This document shows, in pieces, positions 58,094 through 64,000 of a stretch of 64,000 nt of DNA (position 1 is its first letter; every line of letters begins with the position of its first letter). Position numbers and translations under genes: made by a program. The notes under the pieces are model-generated. The model worked only from the letters and a program-made list of their open reading frames with translations, was not told the origin of the DNA and searched no databases. The stretch is from Pardosa pseudoannulata (lineage: Eukaryota; Arthropoda; Arachnida; Araneae; Lycosidae): assembly GCA_032207245.1 (NCBI GenBank), contig CM063509.1, positions 3,866,297 through 3,930,296 of the forward strand, written 5' to 3'.

Positions 58094-58656
58094 TCTCCCA
58101 TTTTAAGTATATGTAGTTTTACATTTAACAAACAATTGATAATAAATAACATAATAGAGTAATAAGAAGTATATAATATCTGGTTAAAACTTTATAATTA
58201 AATAGGATGTAAAATTTGATTATCATTTAAATTTTTTAAAAAATTAAATTTTTTTAAAAATATTTTTATTTAAACTGGTAAGCAGTTAAATATGGGCCGC
58301 AATAGTTTTTTCATTTCTTTTTTAGTTGCTTTATTTGAGTCTTTCTTATTACTAGATTAAATATGAATTCTGTATTTTTATATAAGATTTTGTTTGGTGC
58401 ATTTTAATATAAGATTTTATAATGTTGATTTTTATAATTTATAATAGGTAAACATTTGAAGGTAATTACCTCCCATATTCAACCTTACTGAAAACTTTAA
58501 AACGTAGAAATAGCTGGGGCAAAAAATATTTGATAAAAAAAACTTACCACTCTTAAAATATTCAATGAAAGTTTGCCTTGTTACATCTTTCTGTTTCTTG
58601 TCACTTCAGCAACACAAAGACCACTCTTTTACATAAGGCTCTCTACATTGAATATA
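58094..58656. other. No gene seen
   Basis: AT-rich; reverse complement of 12670-13204 in the left arm. Confidence 0.6.
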
Positions 58657-59377
58657 CAGTCTGATCAGTTATGTGGTCAGCTTGGTTCAGAAAAATCAGA
58701 CCCTGTAAGTGGGGTGACCCTATATGCGGAACAATACAACCTTATTAAATTATGGCAGGATTATATTCACCTAATAAACAAATAATTATACTTTTAAGAA
58801 CATTTTAAAAATTATTTCAAGTTTAAAACTACAGTAAAAATATGCAATATTTTATTAGCTTACCTTACCAATCAAAGTACAGCCCATGTACATACATACA
58901 TTCATGTTTAATGTATTTAAAAATAATCAGATATATGTTTGCTTCCTTTTGTTGGTTGTTAACCTAACTTTTTCTAAGTCCCTCAAAGCTTTTAAATGAT
59001 TATCTGCTGCTTCGGAATAAGTAAAACAACACTTGAGTCATGTACGAGAGAGATAACTTCAACCCATAAACAGACAGATGTCCACTTGTTATCAGGAGGG
59101 GGGAGGGAAAACTGAGAGAGGTGGAAAACTCGACGATGAGTCTACACAAACAAGAAAGGGAAGAAAGACAGGAAAATAAAGACTTCAATTATGGTCCACT
59201 CCAAATTCGCACTGACTTCTTAAAAAAAAAAAAGGAAACTCATTGAAAACAGGAAATTGACCATATAATAAAATGACTGTATAAGCGATGCGCTTTAACA
59301 CGTGTTCCCTATTAAGTTAGATGGGAATTTAGAAAACTGACTATATAAGTGGGTGACCCTATAGCTGGTACTGACTG
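58657..59377 (-). mobile_element. pogo-like element (right-arm copy), 721 bp
   Basis: Ends CAGTCTGATCAGTTATGTGG and TATAGCTGGTACTGACTG are flanked by TA (58655-58656, 59378-59379). Same family as 21602-22341. The left-arm counterpart (12106-12669) has lost one end. No intact transposase. Confidence 0.8.
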
Positions 59378-59379
59378 TA

Positions 59380-60715
59380 TTTTGTATTCCATTTAATCCT
59401 TACTTTCAATAACTTGACACTGTTTATTTCAAGGCCACAGACAAGGGGGGAGGGATTTAGGAGACTGGTCCTCCTTCGAAATTCTAAAAAAACAGTTTTA
59501 TGGAAAGAAAATGAATCATTTGTTTGGTTGTATCATCTTCCTAACTGTACATAGACAACAGTGTGTTTAGAACAATGCTTTTAGTGACGTTGAATTAAAA
59601 AGAAGGGGCTAATTTTATTCGACAAGAAAGAGCAGGTTGACTAGCACTCATTGCAACTTATCACAATATTGATGCACAATCGGAAGAAATTGTGAAAATT
59701 TTTTATAAATCTTCAACGAGAGCATATTTTATAATATACATGTAAAAAATTTAAACATGTTCATTTTCTTTCAAATTTATTCTTGTTTGGCTATACTTTT
59801 GTTTTAAAAATTAGAATTTACTATCACATATAATTTATACCTTTTCAATTTAAATTTTACTATTAAATTCATTAGGCAGTTACATCATTGCTTATTTTAG
59901 GCTTTAAATTTGTGTATTATATCCTTTTTTAATCATTTTGACATTTTAAAACCATATTGTATTATGATATTCATTAGGGGTATACATACATTAGAAAACG
60001 TGTCATTTTTTTTTTTTTTTTTTTTTTTTTTGAAGTATCATTCACAAAAAATCAATACCTTTCCTCTTGGTTCCCCCCCGAATATAAATTCTGGCACCGG
60101 TCCTGGTTTATTTATTTATTTTTAAATCAACAGTTTTCTGTAAATTAAGTACATTATAGGTTACAATATAATATACTTTTTATATATAAGAAAATATTGC
60201 ATTAGCTTAGATTATAAAATTAGAATAATTATACGCTATAGAAAATTTGAATATATATTATCCATCACATATTATTCGTTTATAGTACACAACATAAACT
60301 TCATAAAAAGAACATTCATGACTTTTCTTCTATTTTTACTAATTTATTTGTGATATAGGCATTTCCTTACATTTTACTGCAAATCATGATGCTTGATGCT
60401 ATCATTATGTTCAGTATTCTGATTAAAAAAAACAATTGTAACAAACCAAATAGTAAATTACACTTGTTACTACCTAGATTATTTATTTGAACTTATTAGT
60501 AAATTATGCTGTCATTTTTTAAATGACATATTTTTATATTAATGTTTTTATTTATTTTTACTTAGTTGAGAATTTCATTCTTTTCTTAGTTATGATATTA
60601 TGCATTAAATAGTCATTCAGAAATTTTTGGATTGAAATTATTATATTAGCACAGATAAAAGATTTGCTGTTCGGTAAAACTTGAGTTTGATCTCTTGATA
60701 GTTCATATAACTGTG
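59380..60715. other. Right-arm-only AT-rich segment, no gene seen
   Basis: Absent from the left arm between about 12090 and 12106. Contains a poly-T run at 60006-60031. No coding or element signature recognised. Confidence 0.5.
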
Positions 60716-62171
60716 GTGGAAAAAGTATAATATAAAATTGGACCTTTCTCAGATAGCCTAATTCAGCTTAATCTCAAGTGCAACATTTTTCTTGTCTTAA
60801 GAGAAAAAAAAAAAAAAAAAAATTAAGGTTAAACTTCTGAGTAAAATTTACCAACACATATATTATGGAAATAGTTTAAATGTCAATGCAAGTTTACATG
60901 CCAATGTGGACATTTAATTAAACTTGCATTCACATTTATACTATAAAATATTAAGTTTAAATATTAGTTATACGCAGATAAAAATGAACACATATGTCAA
61001 TAACTTACAAATTTAAATTCTTACCTTAGTTGGTTGATTGATTGAAGTTTAGTGGCGCTAAATCCTTTAGGGACAAACTGCGCCAAACAAGATGTGGAAA
61101 TAAACTAAAGACGAAATTTTGAGAAAAAATAAAATGACAGGTTCTAAAACAGATTAAAATAACAAAAAAAAAAAAAAATACATTCAACACAAAACATGTA
61201 TAAATTTGAGTTATGTACAAATAAGCAAGAATTGAAAAATTAAGAATTTAAGTTATTAAATTAAAAATTTATAAAAAAAAATGAAAAAAATTGAAAATTG
61301 AAAGATTAAAAATTGAATATTAGAAAATTGGAGAAAAAAAATCAGATTTCGAAGTAAAAACCAATACGATGAAGAAAGGGGAACAAATTTGGATGTGGAG
61401 TTTCCCCGATGATCGAATCAAGATTCAGCGATGGATTTCCAAAATATTTTATACACATTGATCTAAGACAAACCATGGATGTTAAAATATGTGCAACGGT
61501 GAATTCTTACTTTAGAATTCTTTTTAAATTTGATTGATGACAGATATAGTTTCTTGAGAAATTGTACAACAAATTTTCTCAAGATACGGAAAACCTTAAT
61601 GTCCAGTTAGTTTTGGTAATGTCCAACCAGACAAAAAATGATTCTTCATCATTGATATTTGCAGTGGCTGACAGCAATAGTCTTATCCTTAATTGAAAAT
61701 TTAGTGTATGTATTTGAAATTAGTCTTCGGGGTTGTACCCACACTGCTCTAGATACAAGCCTGTGGTGCTGTTCTTTCACTATTCTCTGCCAGTAGACAA
61801 GGACGACGTTTGCAAACTTTTGTGGGTACTCTCCTAAGAGGGGTCAGTCTCATGAGAGGTAATGTTTGTTTAACTCCCTTACCTCTAAGAGAACCTTTAC
61901 CTCTCTAGGAGAGGTCATTTTTACCCCTAAGAGAAGGAGAGTCTATTAGGGAGCTAAGGAAAATAAAAGTTGAGATCATTCCTTTGTGAGGGAGGTATTG
62001 TTTGATTACATCAGATTCCTCCTAGGTCAAAAAATTTTAAACCCCCTCCCCCTTAAAAAAAAAAATAAATAAAAATAAAAAATTAAGTGAGAATTTTTTT
62101 TAATTATACAATTTTAAACAAACAACAAAAAAAAAACACAAGTAAAATACTTTTATAAGTGTTTTTCTCTT
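60716..62171. other. No gene seen; reverse complement of 10567-12090
   Basis: Carries the same short CCTCTC/GAGAGG palindromes (61835-61930) as the left arm. Open frames are not conserved between arms. Confidence 0.55.
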
Positions 62172-62396
62172 TTCTAACCTCTTGCCTTATGAATCGAGTG
62201 ACGATTGAGTGTGCCACTTTCGATGAAAGCTTTTCTCATACATCATGACCAGAAGCAGTTTCATCACTAACTCAATTTTGCACACTTTTTTTTAAAGAAC
62301 AAACACCAATGCTATCTTCAGATGTATCCAAATCAATATCTGTTTCAGTTTCTAAGGTGTCATTAGGACACTTTACAGCACTGTTATTAGTATCCA
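62172..62396 (-). pseudogene. Degenerate copy of the small ORF at 10333-10566
   Basis: Starts MDTNNSAVKCPNDTLETETD and shares most of the left-arm ORF, but has four extra codons (IDLD) and at least two in-frame stops before the basic tail, which is also frameshifted. The ORF is broken in this arm. Confidence 0.6.
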
Positions 62397-62462
62397 TTTT
62401 CCTTTTTGCTATTAGGTTAAATTTTTAAATTTTTTAAAGAATTTTTTAAGCACCAATAGTTA

Positions 62463-63527
62463 CAGGGTTCCCACTCTTTTTACAGAACAAAAATGAAGGA
62501 TTTTCTAAGGATCAAAGTAATTTTTTATAAGGACCTACTTGAAATACACGACATAACGACATAAACCCTACTTCGTGAGGAACCTATTTTAATGATTATG
62601 AACCAGACAAGACATGTTCAATAAATGCCTTACAATATTTCAGAATTTTTAAAAATGCCTAAAAATTAATAAGATAAATCTATTTGACAAAAACTAATTT
62701 TGAAAAAAGTTTTTGGTGATCAAACTAAAAATAAGTTGTGAATAAACTACAATATTATAAACAGTACTTTCTCAGATTTCAAAATGACTCTGATATATAT
62801 ATATATATATATGTCTGTGTGTATAGTGACTAATTATACCCAATATTGCCTGGGAAAGAAGAAAATTTTAGGCTTTTCTATCACGTTCAATGCAAGGAAA
62901 ATTAAACTTCCATAATTAATTGAAATATCTACGCCCCATACTCCATGCTTCGTTGAATTAAAATCTGCATGACTATTGCTATTATAAAAGGGCAGCTGAC
63001 TTTATTCTTTAAATCTCTTCAGTATGCGAAAGATTATTTACTTGTCAAATAAATTTTCTAGTTTATGACCATAAAAATATTAATAAACTAATAGTATTTT
63101 CATAATTTTTTAAGAATATCAAGGTAAGGAATTCTGAATTCTACAGTAATACACTGAAAACGTATATGTATTTGATGATTTTCTCTATTATTAATACTGC
63201 ACTTTTGGCTAGAAAATGTAAAAGAATGTTATGAACATAAACAAATATTTTATATATTCTTAATATATATATTCTTTGAGCAGAACTCATCACCTATACT
63301 GGCATTCTTAGAACTGGCTTTGGGCAAATACAACTCTGAACTTACAAAACTAGAAAGTTAGGAGAATACGGCTAAAACGGATAGGAAGTGAAGAAAGTGG
63401 ATCATGTCAATGGAGAAATTGATTGCATTCTAATTTTAAGTACCTTTGATAAAAATTAAGTAGTTTTAAGGGCCCTTAAAAATGAAAACTAAAATTAAGG
63501 AGTTCTTAAGGACTTTTAAGGACCGTG
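62463..63527. mobile_element. Unclassified DNA element, 1065 bp, 5-bp TSD
   Basis: Short imperfect inverted ends (CAGGGTTCCCAC left; CACGGTCCTTAA in reverse complement on the right) are flanked by AGTTA (62458-62462 and 63528-63532). The left arm has one AGTTA-equivalent (TAACT near 10268) and no insert. TTAAGGACTTTTAAGG-type repeats lie next to the right end. No coding region. A 5-bp duplication is unlike hAT, piggyBac or mariner. Confidence 0.75.
62795..62824. repeat. (AT)n/(GT)n microsatellite
   Basis: ATATATATATATATATATGTCTGTGTGTAT inside the unclassified element. Confidence 0.9.
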
Positions 63528-63965
63528 AGTTAATTATTTATTACATATAATATAATACTCTATTGCAATTACACCTACGAATAAACGACCAACTTTTACA
63601 TTGAAACTGTAACAGACAATAACATAAAAACAAAAAGTTTATCGCCTAAAAACAATAACATGTCTAATATGAGCTTTTCCACTTTTGGTCAGACTGAATC
63701 ATCATGTGTGTGATACGGGGTTCTCATTTTAGTCTCCCTCATTTAGTCATAATCACGTCTCCCATACATTGTTTTCAGGCAAAGGGTTATAAAAGAAAAA
63801 TATGTTTAAAGTCAAAAAATTTTCTAAACATCACACTTTTAAAATAACTAGATTCAAAAGGCTAACTACATAATTTATACAATACCTATAAATTAATGAC
63901 AGACACATAATTTATGTTTAAAAAAACATTTATTTATATTTTTCTAAAAAATTTCTTCATAACAA

Positions 63966-64000
63966 TTACTTTGTGTTTTCTACACCAGTATGAGAACGAA
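63966..64000 (-). CDS. C2H2 zinc-finger gene, C-terminal end only (right arm)
   Basis: The minus strand reads RSHTGVENTK then TAA (63966-63968), matching the [11 protein letters not shown]-terminus of the gene at 8778-9839. The remainder lies outside the window. Whether the gene is intact cannot be judged here. Confidence 0.85.
   Translation of the reverse strand, partial: RSHTGVENTK

Larger units (their letters stand above)
50758..64000 (-). repeat. Right arm of the large inverted segmental duplication
   Basis: Reverse-complement copy of 8.4/8.8-15.46 kb, continuing beyond the window. Right-arm-only insertions are the piggyBac-like MITE 52069-52378, P element 53362-57986 and 62463-63527. 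About 59220-60715 is also absent from the left arm. Confidence 0.9.

Overview
Eukaryotic, AT-rich, intron-bearing DNA without operons, rRNA or CRISPR. Long Krüppel-type C2H2 zinc-finger genes sit among Gypsy, Copia, Jockey, pogo/Tigger, Tc1/IS630, hAT, piggyBac-like and P/THAP9-like elements. That mix suggests an arthropod (arachnid or hemipteran-like), but the species cannot be fixed from the sequence. A run of 100 N (17550-17649) marks an assembly gap, so linkage across it is not proven by the bases.

The only convincing host genes are C2H2 zinc-finger paralogues: 8778-9839 (+, 12 fingers, one broken), 23168-24142 (-, 11 fingers), 43445-44800 (-, 15 fingers, two broken), and the last codons of a fourth entering at 63966-64000 (-). 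Almost everything else is transposon remains or featureless AT-rich DNA.

Two large duplications organise the window. (1) An inverted pair: the left arm (about 8.4/8.8-15.46 kb) is repeated in reverse complement as the right arm (50.76 kb to beyond the window end), so the outer zinc-finger genes converge. (2) Between the arms, a direct pair: unit A (about 18.72-31.79 kb) and unit B (about 35.55-49.07 kb). Each carries a minus-strand zinc-finger gene followed by a dead downstream finger array that already held a pogo-like insertion before duplication. Copy-specific insertions give empty sites in the partner. A has a solo LTR (22558-23123) and a 5.8-kb block with two piggyBac-like MITEs and a hAT derivative. 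B has a solo LTR (36018-36706) that was then tandemly duplicated, a hAT element (38042-39234), a TA-flanked element (39502-40975), a hAT MITE (42670-43479) and an 8-bp-TSD element (45339-46519). The right arm has a piggyBac-like MITE (52069-52378), a 4.6-kb P element (53362-57986) and a 5-bp-TSD element (62463-63527).

The left 7 kb holds decayed Gypsy and Jockey pieces and a pogo element. Around the gap lie a tRNA-derived SINE and an IS630-like transposase remnant. Between A and B lies a Copia RNase H fragment. Between B and the right arm lies a Tc1-like transposase. The most informative pieces are the P-element relic, the finger-array evolution (finger gain, premature stop with dead fingers, and a reading frame that now ends inside a hAT terminus), and the stratigraphy of insertions on the duplicated copies.
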